From the NCBI GenBank assembly GCA_022447625.1, contig JAKVAX010000013.1:32244-96243 (forward strand): 64,000 bases of DNA, given 5' to 3'. Positions 18,340 through 26,314 of the stretch are shown one piece after another; the first letter of the stretch is position 1; every line of letters starts with the position of its first letter. Under the pieces are notes generated by a model, which had not been told where the DNA came from, did not search any database, and was given only the letters and a program-made list of their open reading frames with translations. The DNA is from Flavobacteriales bacterium (lineage in GTDB: Bacteria > Bacteroidota > Bacteroidia > Flavobacteriales_D > Sanyastnellaceae). Made by a program: the position numbers and the translations under genes.

Positions 18340-19379
18340 GGTTTGACCTGATCATTGTCGGACAAGGTCTGGCAGGATCTGTGTTGGCGTGTGAAGCGCA
18401 ATCCCGAGGGCTGTCTGTCGGTATCATTGACAATGGCTGGAAGTTGAGTGCCTCAATGGTTGCTGCCGGTATGTGGAATCCAGTGAGCTTCCGTAAGATC
18501 ATTTCCGTCTGGCGTGATCAAGAATGCATGGAGGCGCTTCAAACCAAGTATCCTGCCTGGGAGAAGTCTCTTGAAAGCCAATTTTACTTTGACCGTCCGG
18601 TGATGCGTGTCTTCCCGAATCAGGAGTACGCTGACTTGTGGGCAAAGCGCTTGTCCGAGGGCATGCCTTGGATACAAGCGGTACACGAACTTCCTGATCG
18701 TGTAAAGGCTCCGTACGGTGCCGGTTTGGTGGATCAGGCCGGGTATTTACATCTTCCTCGTTTTTTGCAATCGGTTCGTGATCTCGCTAGCGCGGAATCG
18801 CGACTCCTAGAAGAGGAGTTTGATCCCAAGTATCTAGAAACGGATGCCGGACGCCGGACACCGGATAAACCTGTCGTCTACAAACACTGGCAAGCCGATC
18901 ACCTCATCATTGCGATGGGGACGAGTGCTCGTAAACTTTCGTGGTATCAAGGTCTACCACTTCAGACCAACAAGGGCGAGGTGCTTGATGTTAGCGTGAA
19001 AGACTTTCAACGTTACATCACCGCAAACAACGGAAAATGGCTCTTGCCGTATAACGAGGAGGGATACAAACTCGGCGCAAGCTATGATTGGCGTACAGAC
19101 GATCTAGAAACGTCTGATGAGGTGCGTGAGATGCTTTTGGAAAAGGTTCAACTCATGCTCGATGCCGAGGTGTCGGTAGTGGAGCATAAGGTGGGATTAC
19201 GTCCGACCGTCAAAGACCGTAGACCACTCTTAGGTGAACTGGAAACCCGTATATGGTCATTCAATGGATTAGGTACACGAGGTGTGTTAATCTCGCCACT
19301 ACTGGCGGGAGAGTTGCTCAATCATATCTTCGACGGGGCGCCGTTGCATCCAGAAACCGATCTCAACCGATTCAAGTAA
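18336..19379 (+). CDS. FAD-dependent oxidoreductase of the DAO family
   Basis: A 347-residue flavoprotein with the Rossmann FAD site at the N-terminus ([17 protein letters not shown]), a ribityl-type region ([14 protein letters not shown]) and a C-terminal FAD contact ([19 protein letters not shown]). This is the D-amino-acid/glycine oxidase fold. Coupling to kbl by a 4-base overlap suggests a role around glycine or another small amino acid, but the substrate cannot be read. Near residues 168-176 a short basic segment ([10 protein letters not shown]) is encoded by a tandem GGACGCCG-type repeat and looks like an insertion. Confidence 0.8.
   Translation: MRFDLIIVGQGLAGSVLACEAQSRGLSVGIIDNGWKLSASMVAAGMWNPVSFRKIISVWRDQECMEALQTKYPAWEKSLESQFYFDRPVMRVFPNQEYADLWAKRLSEGMPWIQAVHELPDRVKAPYGAGLVDQAGYLHLPRFLQSVRDLASAESRLLEEEFDPKYLETDAGRRTPDKPVVYKHWQADHLIIAMGTSARKLSWYQGLPLQTNKGEVLDVSVKDFQRYITANNGKWLLPYNEEGYKLGASYDWRTDDLETSDEVREMLLEKVQLMLDAEVSVVEHKVGLRPTVKDRRPLLGELETRIWSFNGLGTRGVLISPLLAGELLNHIFDGAPLHPETDLNRFK
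18783..18797. repeat. Interspersed 15-mer, variant
   Basis: CTCGCTAGCGCGGAA, first base differs. In the DAO gene, read as LASAE. Confidence 0.75.
18842..18865. repeat. GGACGCCG-type tandem repeat inside a gene
   Basis: Three imperfect 8-base units (GGATGCCG, GGACGCCG, GGACACCG) inside the DAO coding sequence. The same unit occurs twice at 49736-49752 in an intergenic repeat island. Confidence 0.65.
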
Positions 19380-19384
19380 CAGAA

Positions 19385-19404
19385 CTTTCAAAAAATATTG
19401 AAAG
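19385..19404. promoter_or_regulatory. Operator-like inverted repeat before the GbsR-type gene
   Basis: CTTTCAA, six bases, TTGAAAG: perfect 7-base arms. It overlaps the TTG (-33) element of the promoter at 19398-19427, where a bound dimer would block polymerase. A one-mismatch copy lies at 20384-20401, consistent with autoregulation by the gene it precedes. Confidence 0.6.
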
Positions 19405-19427
19405 ATTAGGATTGTTTTGTATCTTTA
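19398..19427 (+). promoter_or_regulatory. Promoter of the GbsR-type regulator
   Basis: TTG (19398-19400), 19-base spacer, TATCTTTA (19420-19427; final A instead of G). The start codon is five bases beyond the -7 box (19432), so the transcript would be nearly leaderless, or a later start is used. Confidence 0.45.
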
Positions 19428-19431
19428 GGTC

Positions 19432-19944
19432 ATGGAACTCAAAGAAGCGAAAGAACAATTTATCATGTCATGGGGTGCCCTCGGCTCTAACTGGGGCGTA
19501 AGTAAGACCATGGCTCAAGTACACGCCTTATTGATGGTGAGCAATGCTCCGCTATCTGCAGACGAGGTGATGGAACAACTGAATATCTCACGTGGAAATG
19601 CCAACATGAACCTACGCGCATTGATCGATTGGGGGTTGGTAGAGAAGATCCATAAGCTCGGTGAGCGTCGTGAATTTTTCCAGGCGGAAAAAGACATGTG
19701 GAAGATCGCAACGCGCATAGCCAGTGAGCGACGCAAGCGTGAATTGCAGCCGATCCTCAAGGTTGTTGATCAGATGAAGGAAATTGAAGACAAGCAAGCC
19801 GATAAGGCTGAGTTGGATGCCTTCAAGAAGCAAATGACCGAACTCGAAAACTTTACTGGAAGGGTAGACCGCATCTTCGATCGACTGGATCGAGCGGATG
19901 AACGATGGTTCACCGGGCTTCTTACGAAAATCATGAAACGATAA
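19432..19944 (+). CDS. GbsR/MarR-type winged-helix transcription regulator
   Basis: A 170-residue DNA-binding protein. Residues about 15-85 form a winged helix (VHALLMVSNAPLSADEVMEQ then LNISRGNANMNLRALIDWGL and LGERREFFQAE); the rest is a long charged coiled coil (about 105-150) probably used for dimerisation, ending RWFTGLLTKIMKR. This is the Bacteroidota form of the GbsR family. Start chosen at the only ATG before the fold. It is followed after 24 bases by a small membrane protein and then a TIGR01777 epimerase. The operator-like repeat in front of it and in front of the epimerase suggests it controls its own operon. Confidence 0.85.
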   Translation: MELKEAKEQFIMSWGALGSNWGVSKTMAQVHALLMVSNAPLSADEVMEQLNISRGNANMNLRALIDWGLVEKIHKLGERREFFQAEKDMWKIATRIASERRKRELQPILKVVDQMKEIEDKQADKAELDAFKKQMTELENFTGRVDRIFDRLDRADERWFTGLLTKIMKR

Positions 19945-19968
19945 AATAAACAACATAAACTGATCGCT

Positions 19969-20367
19969 ATGAACAAGAAAGCAGTTAAAGTACTGGTCAC
20001 ATTGCAGATGATTCTATTGGGTGCAGCGCTGCTCACCTCTGTGACCCCTTTTATCCCCTTGATATTGGCTATGGTGGTTGGCGGACTTCAATTGTTACTG
20101 GGAGCCGTTTACGTCATTGGCTTTTGGAATTGCATTTCGTCTTCAACCAAGCAGATGCTAAGTGTCTATTGGGGCATCGTCTTCGCTTATTTTGGTGGGG
20201 GGTACATCCTTTTTGAAATCCTCAATGTTAATGATGAACTACTCTTGATTCCTGCCATAGGTATCCCTATCGGACTTGCGATTTTCTTTGTCTTTATCAC
20301 AGACAAAATGAAAAGCGACAAACTCGTGCATGTAGATGAACATTTGGCAGACATCATTGATGCCTAA
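19969..20367 (+). CDS. Small four-helix membrane protein, unknown
   Basis: 132 residues with four predicted membrane helices (for example LVTLQMILLGAALLTSV; YWGIVFAYFGGGYILFEIL) and a polar acidic C-terminus (LVHVDEHLADIIDA). I do not recognise the family and see no catalytic residues. It is 24 bases downstream of the GbsR-type gene and 36 upstream of the epimerase, so it is probably co-transcribed with the regulator. Confidence 0.7.
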   Translation: MNKKAVKVLVTLQMILLGAALLTSVTPFIPLILAMVVGGLQLLLGAVYVIGFWNCISSSTKQMLSVYWGIVFAYFGGGYILFEILNVNDELLLIPAIGIPIGLAIFFVFITDKMKSDKLVHVDEHLADIIDA

Positions 20368-20383
20368 TTTTTTTCATTCGAAG

Positions 20384-20401
20384 TTTCAAAAAATACTGAA
20401 A
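20384..20401. promoter_or_regulatory. Second operator-like site, before the TIGR01777 gene
   Basis: TTTCAA, AAAATA, CTGAAA: the 19385 repeat with one arm mismatch and an identical spacer. It ends two bases before the ATG at 20404, so binding would interfere with a transcript reading in from the regulator gene or with initiation. Confidence 0.5.
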
Positions 20402-20403
20402 AG

Positions 20404-21375
20404 ATGAAATATAAAGGAAATAAGAAATTGGTGGTTGCTGGAGGAAGTGGTTTCCTTGGAAATTCGATCATAGAGCGATTTCGCAGCGTCTTTGAAGAGA
20501 TCGTTGTCCTGACACGAAAGCCACAAGAAGCGCAGCATGGAATCCGTTGGGTGCGTTGGGATGGAGTACATGTAGGCAAATGGGTCAAGGAGATTGACGG
20601 TGCCGACTTGCTCATCAACCTTGCTGGACGTTCAGTAAACTGCAGGTACCATCAAAAGAACAAAACAGAGATTCTTCAGAGTCGAGTGAAAAGTACGCTT
20701 GCCTTGGGTGCTGCAGTCATTGCCGCAGATCATCCGCCGGAATGTTGGATGAATGCCTCAAGTGCCACTATTTACGACGACGAATACAATACGGCGCACA
20801 CCGAAGCCGAAGGCCGAATCGGTCATGATTTTAGCATGAATGTCTGTAAGGAATGGGAAGCCACATTTAATGACATCCCAGTTCCTGGAACGCGTAAGTT
20901 GATCCTGAGGATGGGCTTAGTCTTCGGAAAAGCCGGCGGTGCACTGCCTGAACTGGTAAACCTAGCCAAGATGGGTCTTGGTGGTAACGCAGGAACAGGC
21001 AAACAACGAATGAGCTGGATTCACGAGGATGACCTCGCGAATGCCTTGATCAACGCCTATGAAGATGATTGGGAAGGCGTATTCAACCTCACAGCACCCA
21101 CCCACCCTACGAATGAGGAAGTCATGGGCATTGTAAGAGAGCTGAAGAACGCCACGTTTTCATTCCCTATTGGAAAGCGACTTTTGGAGTTCGGTGCGTG
21201 GATTCGAAGTACCGAAACCGAACTCCTACTTAAGAGTCGGTACGTCTACCCCCAGCGGCTCATGGAGCACGGGTACGAGTTTAAGTACCCCCACTACCGA
21301 GAAGCCTTGGAGGCCCTTATTCGAGGTGGTGGAATGGCTAGCTCATCAATGGTGGGCGATCCAATTCCGCACTAG
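20404..21375 (+). CDS. TIGR01777 family NAD(P)-dependent epimerase-like protein
   Basis: A 323-residue extended short-chain dehydrogenase with the nucleotide site VVAGGSGFLGNSIIERF at the N-terminus and the TIGR01777 landmarks: WVRWDGVHVGKW, ADLLINLAGRSVNCRY, SRVKSTLALGAA, KLILRMGLVFGKAGGALPEL, RMSWIHEDDL and FNLTAPTHPT. The C-terminal part fits the DUF1731 tail. E. coli YfcH belongs here; the substrate is unknown. Close to the GbsR-type regulator, with a copy of its putative operator right in front of the ATG. The last codons overlap a degenerate copy of the interspersed 15-mer. Confidence 0.88.
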   Translation: MKYKGNKKLVVAGGSGFLGNSIIERFRSVFEEIVVLTRKPQEAQHGIRWVRWDGVHVGKWVKEIDGADLLINLAGRSVNCRYHQKNKTEILQSRVKSTLALGAAVIAADHPPECWMNASSATIYDDEYNTAHTEAEGRIGHDFSMNVCKEWEATFNDIPVPGTRKLILRMGLVFGKAGGALPELVNLAKMGLGGNAGTGKQRMSWIHEDDLANALINAYEDDWEGVFNLTAPTHPTNEEVMGIVRELKNATFSFPIGKRLLEFGAWIRSTETELLLKSRYVYPQRLMEHGYEFKYPHYREALEALIRGGGMASSSMVGDPIPH

Positions 21376-21381
21376 CGGGAA
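21365..21381. repeat. Degenerate copy of the interspersed motif
   Basis: TTCCGCACTAGCGGGAA, at the stop codon of the TIGR01777 gene; two changes and a two-base longer right arm than the usual form. Confidence 0.5.
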
Positions 21382-21404
21382 CAGGAGCTCATTCTTACCA
21401 AACA

Positions 21405-21467
21405 TTGAAAAAATACTGCGTTAAGGACTTGAGAAAGGTTCGTGTTCGACAGCTTTTACTAGCTTTG
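21405..21467 (+). promoter_or_regulatory. Ferritin upstream region: operator half-site and -7 box
   Basis: TTGAAAAAATACTG at 21405-21418 shares the run AAAAAATACTG with the putative GbsR site at 20384 but lacks the left arm, so it is at most a half-site. TAGCTTTG (21460-21467) matches the -7 consensus; no TTG lies at a standard distance. The ferritin start follows 49 bases later. Confidence 0.4.
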
Positions 21468-21516
21468 AAACATGCAGGAAGTCCAGCTGTTATAATGTCA
21501 AACAAGCAAAAGGAAT

Positions 21517-22023
21517 ATGTTAGCAAAGAAGATTGAAGACGCACTAAATCAGCAGATCAAAATTGAGGCTGAGTCATCTCAGGTTTATCTCGCCATGGCT
21601 TCATGGGCAGAGACTACAGGACTGAATGGAACGGCAGCATTTCTATATATGCACTCTGATGAAGAGCGCATGCACATGATGAAGTTGGTGAAGTTCGTTA
21701 ACGAACGCGGCGGTAAAGCCGAGATTCCTATGCTTGCGCAGCCGCCAAAATCATGGAGTGGCATTCAAGAAGTGTTTGAATCCCTATTAGAACACGAAAC
21801 GAAAGTAACCGCCGAGATCAACAATGTCGTTGATATCTGCTTGTCTGAGAAAGACTACACCACGCACAACTTTATGCAGTGGTACGTAAGTGAGCAGATT
21901 GAGGAAGAAGCGTTAGCGCGCACGATACTAGACAAGTTGAGCTTAATCGGAAATGATAAAGGAGGGCTCTATCTCTTCGACCGCGATCTTGAAGGGATGC
22001 ACAGTCTTGAAGAAGAGGCGTAA
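21517..22023 (+). CDS. ftnA: Non-heme ferritin
   Basis: A 168-residue iron-storage protein that assembles into a 24-subunit cage and oxidises Fe(II). Ferroxidase ligands are visible: Glu in KIEAESSQVYLAMASW, Glu/His in SDEERMHMMKLV, Glu in LLEHETKVT, and the SEQIEEE region. Length and four-helix pattern are those of bacterial FtnA rather than bacterioferritin (no heme Met pattern) or Dps. It is followed by a strong terminator (22055-22086), so it ends its transcription unit. Confidence 0.94.
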   Translation: MLAKKIEDALNQQIKIEAESSQVYLAMASWAETTGLNGTAAFLYMHSDEERMHMMKLVKFVNERGGKAEIPMLAQPPKSWSGIQEVFESLLEHETKVTAEINNVVDICLSEKDYTTHNFMQWYVSEQIEEEALARTILDKLSLIGNDKGGLYLFDRDLEGMHSLEEEA

Positions 22024-22054
22024 GTATCCACATCTAAGCGTTTAAAAAGACCCG

Positions 22055-22086
22055 AAAGCCCTGACCTTCAAAGGTTGGGGCTTTTT
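22055..22086 (+). terminator. Rho-independent terminator after ferritin
   Basis: AAAGCCC/GGGCTTT outer stem and ACCTT/AAGGT inner stem separated by a TG/TG mismatch, loop CA, then a T run. The T run merges into TATATTTG (22086-22093), a possible -7 box for the next gene. Confidence 0.85.
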
Positions 22087-22118
22087 ATATTTGATCCTAC
22101 TGACGATACTTTGCGCGT

Positions 22119-22652
22119 ATGAAACTCTTTTGGTTAGGTATGGCAGCTCTCTTGTCTGTTTGGCTGCAAAGTCCTGACCAGACTGATCCGCAGGTTGAAG
22201 ACGATGATACAGTAGCGGTTTTCAAAGCGAGTTACCTCTTCAAATTTGCTACTTCGAACGACTGGCCAGCAGACGCTAAAACAGGGCCCTTCAAGGTTGG
22301 GATATTCGGGAATAGCAGCGTGTATGAGAACTTCCTAAATAAATTCGCGACCCACGCGGTAGGAAGTCAGGTGGTGGAAGTGGAAGAAATTACGAGTGCC
22401 AACTTTGATGAATTCTATCACATGATCTATGTCGATAGAGCCATGTCTAGCGAATTCAAGAAAGTCATTGACTCCGTGGGAGATGCTCACACCTTGGTGG
22501 TTGCCGACGATAAGTCGTTCATCAACAGCGGTGCCTGCATCAGCTTTGTCGTCGTAGACAACGCAACGAAATACATTATTAACTCCGAAGCAGCTCAGAA
22601 AAAGGGCATCACCTTCGGTTCAACCATCATACTATGGTCAGTCAGCGAATGA
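22119..22652 (+). CDS. YfiR family protein
   Basis: A 177-residue exported protein of the YfiR/HmsC (DUF4154) family. An N-terminal hydrophobic leader (MKLFWLGMAALLSVWL) precedes the domain: FKASYLFKFATSNDWPA, FKVGIFGNSSVYENF, EFYHMIYVDRA, HTLVVADDKSFINSGACISF and the closing GITFGSTIILWS. In Pseudomonas, periplasmic YfiR represses the HAMP-diguanylate cyclase YfiN. No GGDEF protein is present here; its stop overlaps the next gene (ATGA at 22649), which leads into a HAMP-SpoIIE phosphatase. I infer that it controls that phosphatase from the periplasm. Confidence 0.85.
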   Translation: MKLFWLGMAALLSVWLQSPDQTDPQVEDDDTVAVFKASYLFKFATSNDWPADAKTGPFKVGIFGNSSVYENFLNKFATHAVGSQVVEVEEITSANFDEFYHMIYVDRAMSSEFKKVIDSVGDAHTLVVADDKSFINSGACISFVVVDNATKYIINSEAAQKKGITFGSTIILWSVSE

Positions 22653-23554
22653 TTCAACGCCTTGGTGCCTTGTTGCTGATCATCGCTCCGTTGTTCAGCC
22701 TAGCACAGGGAACTACAAAAACCGAAGAGGCTGTAAGGATCTACCAAACGGGAGATCTGATGGCGGCAAGAACACAGATTCTTAATGCCCTGCAATCGAG
22801 TGAAGAGAAAGACCAAGCCTACACTTGGTTCGTGAAAGGATTCATTTTCAAAGAGATTTTCAAACAGATTGAGAAAGGCAATCCCTTCAGTGAAAACCGC
22901 GAAGTGGCCGTGGAAGCGATTCTGCATTCCATGAAACTCGACGGAACGGGACAATACCGTGAAAACAATGTGAACGCGCTCAAATACCTGTCGTTGACCT
23001 ACTACAACGATGCTGTTTTGTTGACGAAATCACTCAATGAGTCGAACCTCGAATTCCCGCTTCAATTCTACCAGCGCTATAAGGAGTTGAACGTTCACAT
23101 TGAACCTGCGAACGATCACAAAGAACAAGACCTAGAGTTCTACAAAAACATGGGGAAGGCATGCCGCATTCTCTACGAAAAGGAAGACGGCACCAAAGTG
23201 ATTTACTTTGACAAGATGGTTGACTTCTACAACATGGCGTTAGAGGTAGCTCCTGAAGATTTTCAGGCGAACTACAACCTTGCTGTCAACTACTACAACA
23301 AAGGAGTGTATAAGATTCGTAAGATTGATCACAACACAGAAATCTTCGAATTAATTCGCATTCAAGACGAATGTGTTGCCTTGTTTAAGCAAGCCCTACC
23401 GTTCATGCTCGCAGCAAATGAAGCACAGCCTGAACACGCAGATACCCTGAAAGGACTCATGGCGATCTATCGCTCACTCAGCGATCGTGAGAATGCCATG
23501 GCTTACCAAGAAGAGCTAGAGAAGTTAATCACTGACGGTAAACCGCAAGACTAG
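22649..23554 (+). CDS. Exported TPR-like protein
   Basis: 301 residues with a signal peptide (MIQRLGALLLIIAPLFSLAQG) and helical-pair repeats of TPR type (AVRIYQTGDLMAARTQILNA; VDFYNMALEVAPEDFQANYN; AANEAQPEHADTLKGLMAIY). The ATG at 22649 overlaps the yfiR stop (ATGA) and directly starts the signal peptide, so it is preferred to the in-frame ATG at 22634. It ends five bases before the SpoIIE gene. Probably a periplasmic scaffold between the YfiR protein and the membrane phosphatase; that role is inferred. Confidence 0.8.
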   Translation: MIQRLGALLLIIAPLFSLAQGTTKTEEAVRIYQTGDLMAARTQILNALQSSEEKDQAYTWFVKGFIFKEIFKQIEKGNPFSENREVAVEAILHSMKLDGTGQYRENNVNALKYLSLTYYNDAVLLTKSLNESNLEFPLQFYQRYKELNVHIEPANDHKEQDLEFYKNMGKACRILYEKEDGTKVIYFDKMVDFYNMALEVAPEDFQANYNLAVNYYNKGVYKIRKIDHNTEIFELIRIQDECVALFKQALPFMLAANEAQPEHADTLKGLMAIYRSLSDRENAMAYQEELEKLITDGKPQD

Positions 23555-23559
23555 CCCTC

Positions 23560-25341
23560 ATGAACTTCAGGTTTACTATCCCATGGAAGATTGGTGTCGG
23601 TTTCGGGATGTTCGTTGTGGTAACGGGCGTCCTATTCTTCTTGACATCTAATACCTTGAGTGAATCGCGATCAATCAATCGCGAGATCAACGAGGTGTAT
23701 GCTCCTGGGATCGAAGCTGTAGAAGAACTATCCACCCAACTCAGTTACAGTGAACTCCTCATCCGCTATTGGGGAACGGTACAATCAAGAGACGACGTGG
23801 TCGAAAAGCGCAACATGCGAACGCTCATTAGTACGGAGATTCCAAGTCAACTCAGTACACTCGATTCACTCAGCGCCGAATGGAACAACAAAGAGCAGTT
23901 CGTCTTAGACAGTCTCAATACGACCATGGAACGACTGTTCATATTGTACCAGCAAGTTATGGTCAAGCTCCCTGATTTTGATAGCTACGCAGATCAAATG
24001 ACCCGGATGGATATCGAATTCCTGCTGCTGCCTGATGAGGGAATTGATAAGGAATTGCGCTCAGCGAAAGGGCAAATTGATCGACTACTAAAAGCCCAAC
24101 GAAGCAATCTGTTAAGTGCCACTCAACGAAGTGATGCCTTAGGTGATCGCCTGCGCTTTCTCGCAGGAAACATCTCCATCTTCATTCTGATTGTGGGAGT
24201 GGTCATTGCCTTCTTGGTATCGCGCTCTATTGTTCGGCCGGTAAATGAACTGAAGCGCACACTGCTCTACCTCGGTAAAGGGATATACCCTCGCTCAACC
24301 GTTGAAGTGACTTCCGATGAAATCGGACAAATGGCCTTCGCAGTCAATCGTCTCGTGGATGGATTAAAGAAAACAAGGGAGTTCTCTGCGCAGGTAGGAT
24401 CTGGAAACTTCGAAGCTACCTACACGCCACTTTCTGAAGATGATGAGCTTGGTTTTGCGCTGCTGAAAATGCGCGACGATCTAGCAGCCAGTGAACGTCA
24501 CCTTGAGCGAAAGGTTGAGGAGCGTACCAACGAAGTGGTGCAGCAAAAAGAAGAAATTGAACGCCAAAAGGAACGAGTAACTGAGCTTTACAAAGACCTT
24601 ACAGACTCCATCAACTACGCGAAGCGCCTCCAGCAAGCAATTCTTCCAACCAAAGAGTTTGTCTTGGATATGTTCCCTGATTCCTTTGTGATGTATCGTC
24701 CGAGAGACATCGTTTCTGGTGACTTCTATTGGTTCAAAACCACTGGAAAGAAAAACATCTTTGCCGCCGTTGACTGCACCGGACATGGCGTGCCTGGAGC
24801 CTTCATGAGTCTAGTAGGTCACAACGTGCTCAACCAAGTTACCAAGGTGTTCACAAGACCATCTCAGATCCTGAATAACCTCAATCGTCTCGCGGCAGAA
24901 GCCTTGCGCAGTGAAGAGTCAGAAACAGGCGTCTCTGACGGCATGGACCTAGCCATGGTGACCATAGATATGGAGAGTCTTGAGCTAGAGTATGCTGGCG
25001 CTTACAATCCGTTGTACATCATCCGAAACAAAGAGATCATCCAACTGAAGGCTGATAACTTCTCCATTGGCTCATTCCGCTTCGGTGAACGCGAGTACAA
25101 TAACCACAAGTTCCAGCTTGAGAAAGGAGATGCGATCTACGCCTTCTCTGATGGATATGTAGACCAATTCGGAGGAGATAGAGGCAAGAAATTCCTGAAG
25201 AAGCGCTTCAGAGAAACCCTCTTATCGGTCTCTGATCTGCCCATGGATGTACAGCATCAGAAATTGAACGAAACATTCGTTCGCTGGAAAAAGAGTCTAG
25301 ATCAAGTAGATGATATCTTGGTAATCGGGATTCGCGTCTGA
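23560..25341 (+). CDS. HAMP-domain SpoIIE (PP2C-type) phosphatase
   Basis: A 593-residue inner-membrane signalling protein: TM1 (about 9-29), a periplasmic helical sensor domain (about 30-200), TM2 (ISIFILIVGVVIAFLVS), HAMP (about 222-280), a charged coiled coil (about 305-350) and a C-terminal SpoIIE/PP2C phosphatase with its metal-binding motifs (IVSGDFYWF; AAVDCTGHGVPGAFMSLVG; DGMDLAMVTID; YAFSDGYVDQFGG). SpoIIE enzymes dephosphorylate Ser/Thr on anti-sigma-antagonist-type proteins; no such partner is in the window. Last gene of the YfiR-TPR-SpoIIE unit. Its TGA abuts the convergent usp stop with no gap. Confidence 0.9.
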   Translation: MNFRFTIPWKIGVGFGMFVVVTGVLFFLTSNTLSESRSINREINEVYAPGIEAVEELSTQLSYSELLIRYWGTVQSRDDVVEKRNMRTLISTEIPSQLSTLDSLSAEWNNKEQFVLDSLNTTMERLFILYQQVMVKLPDFDSYADQMTRMDIEFLLLPDEGIDKELRSAKGQIDRLLKAQRSNLLSATQRSDALGDRLRFLAGNISIFILIVGVVIAFLVSRSIVRPVNELKRTLLYLGKGIYPRSTVEVTSDEIGQMAFAVNRLVDGLKKTREFSAQVGSGNFEATYTPLSEDDELGFALLKMRDDLAASERHLERKVEERTNEVVQQKEEIERQKERVTELYKDLTDSINYAKRLQQAILPTKEFVLDMFPDSFVMYRPRDIVSGDFYWFKTTGKKNIFAAVDCTGHGVPGAFMSLVGHNVLNQVTKVFTRPSQILNNLNRLAAEALRSEESETGVSDGMDLAMVTIDMESLELEYAGAYNPLYIIRNKEIIQLKADNFSIGSFRFGEREYNNHKFQLEKGDAIYAFSDGYVDQFGGDRGKKFLKKRFRETLLSVSDLPMDVQHQKLNETFVRWKKSLDQVDDILVIGIRV

Positions 25342-26172
25342 TTATCCAGAGAAGACTGAACCACTCATGACATAACTGTCTTTCGGGTTCAAACACATAA
25401 CCGGAATCTGCGCTTCATTTGTGATCATCTGCTGCTCGTAACCACCACCGATGATACTGATCAAACTGTTCTCGTAGAAGTTCATGATCGTAATCAAGTC
25501 TGCATCAATCGAAGAAGCGTATTTTACAACGGCCTTCGCAAATCCAGAGCTCTTTGATTCACTGATCTCCACATCGAACTCAATCTCACGCTCTGAAAGG
25601 AAACCTTTCGTGTAAGTGATGTTACGGTCGAGCTGATTCTTAAGGAATTCATCCGTTTCTCCTGGAGAGATGAGGTGAACGCGGCTGTTGAAGTACTTCG
25701 CCATGTCAGCCACCAATGAAAGCTTCTGCTTTGTTTCCTTGTGAAGGTCCAAAGGCACAACGATGTCGTCGTAACCACCTTCGCGGATGCCTTTTTCCTG
25801 AACAACGATGAACGGAATAGTGGAGTCAGTAACGATACGTAGGGCACGACTTCCAGTAATGAATTGCATTCCTTTCATTCCGTGTGTTCCCATGATAATC
25901 ATGCTAGCACCCATCTCTGTAGCCACATCGTCAATGTCTTCAAAGATGCTACCGATACGAACGATCGTGTTGATCTCGAATCCACTCTCTTGTTTCACTC
26001 GGTCAGCTAGTGTTTCAAGCTTCAGGCGAGCCTCAGAAATGAACTTCTTGTTCTCGATAACGTGAAGCACATTCACTTCAGCATCAATCGCTTTACCAAC
26101 AGTGATAGCGTGGTTTAGGGCTGTATCACCAACTTTGGTGAAATCAGTAGGTACTAGGATCTTCTTACTCAT
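25342..26172 (-). CDS. Tandem universal stress protein
   Basis: 276 residues in two UspA-like halves. The first opens with KKILVPTDFTKVGDTALNHA and ends with the ATP-binding motif GTHGMKGMQFITGSRALRI; the second begins near DDIVVPLDLHKETKQKLS and has lost that motif (MNFYENSLISIIGGGYEQQ), so probably only one half binds nucleotide. Cytoplasmic, role in stress survival. The ATG at 26172 starts the domain exactly; an in-frame ATG at 26214 would add 14 atypical residues. Upstream lies the 480-base gap with TCCTA boxes, which could include its regulatory region. Confidence 0.88.
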   Translation of the reverse strand: MSKKILVPTDFTKVGDTALNHAITVGKAIDAEVNVLHVIENKKFISEARLKLETLADRVKQESGFEINTIVRIGSIFEDIDDVATEMGASMIIMGTHGMKGMQFITGSRALRIVTDSTIPFIVVQEKGIREGGYDDIVVPLDLHKETKQKLSLVADMAKYFNSRVHLISPGETDEFLKNQLDRNITYTKGFLSEREIEFDVEISESKSSGFAKAVVKYASSIDADLITIMNFYENSLISIIGGGYEQQMITNEAQIPVMCLNPKDSYVMSGSVFSG

Positions 26173-26230
26173 AGCGTATTGGGTCGTAACTGCTTTACAG
26201 GTCGAAAATAGCAATATCTCATGTGATAGC

Positions 26231-26258
26231 TCCTAAGCGTGTAGGAATTTTCCTAGGA
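26231..26258. promoter_or_regulatory. Cluster of TCCTA boxes upstream of usp
   Basis: TCCTA at 26231-26235, its complement TAGGA at 26242-26246, and the palindrome TCCTAGGA at 26251-26258 lie within 28 bases. More TCCTA boxes occur at 26275, 26447 and 26470. The spacing suggests repeated binding sites for one regulator. Confidence 0.4.
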
Positions 26259-26273
26259 AGGATGGGTGTCGGT

Positions 26274-26296
26274 GTCCTACATCATATGGAAATGAG
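26274..26296 (+). repeat. GTCCTACA / GAAATGAG element, copy A
   Basis: GTCCTACA (26274-26281), seven bases, GAAATGAG (26289-26296). Copy B lies at 26469-26490. Copy A is immediately followed by a -7 box and the candidate small RNA, so it may be a promoter-proximal binding element. Confidence 0.45.
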
Positions 26297-26301
26297 CCAC
26301 T

Positions 26302-26309
26302 TAGCTTTG
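26302..26309 (+). promoter_or_regulatory. -7 box of the candidate small RNA
   Basis: TAGCTTTG matches TAnnTTTG. No TTG lies at the -33 distance; the GTCCTACA/GAAATGAG element occupies that place, as expected of an activator-dependent promoter. Confidence 0.45.
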
Positions 26310-26314
26310 TGTCG

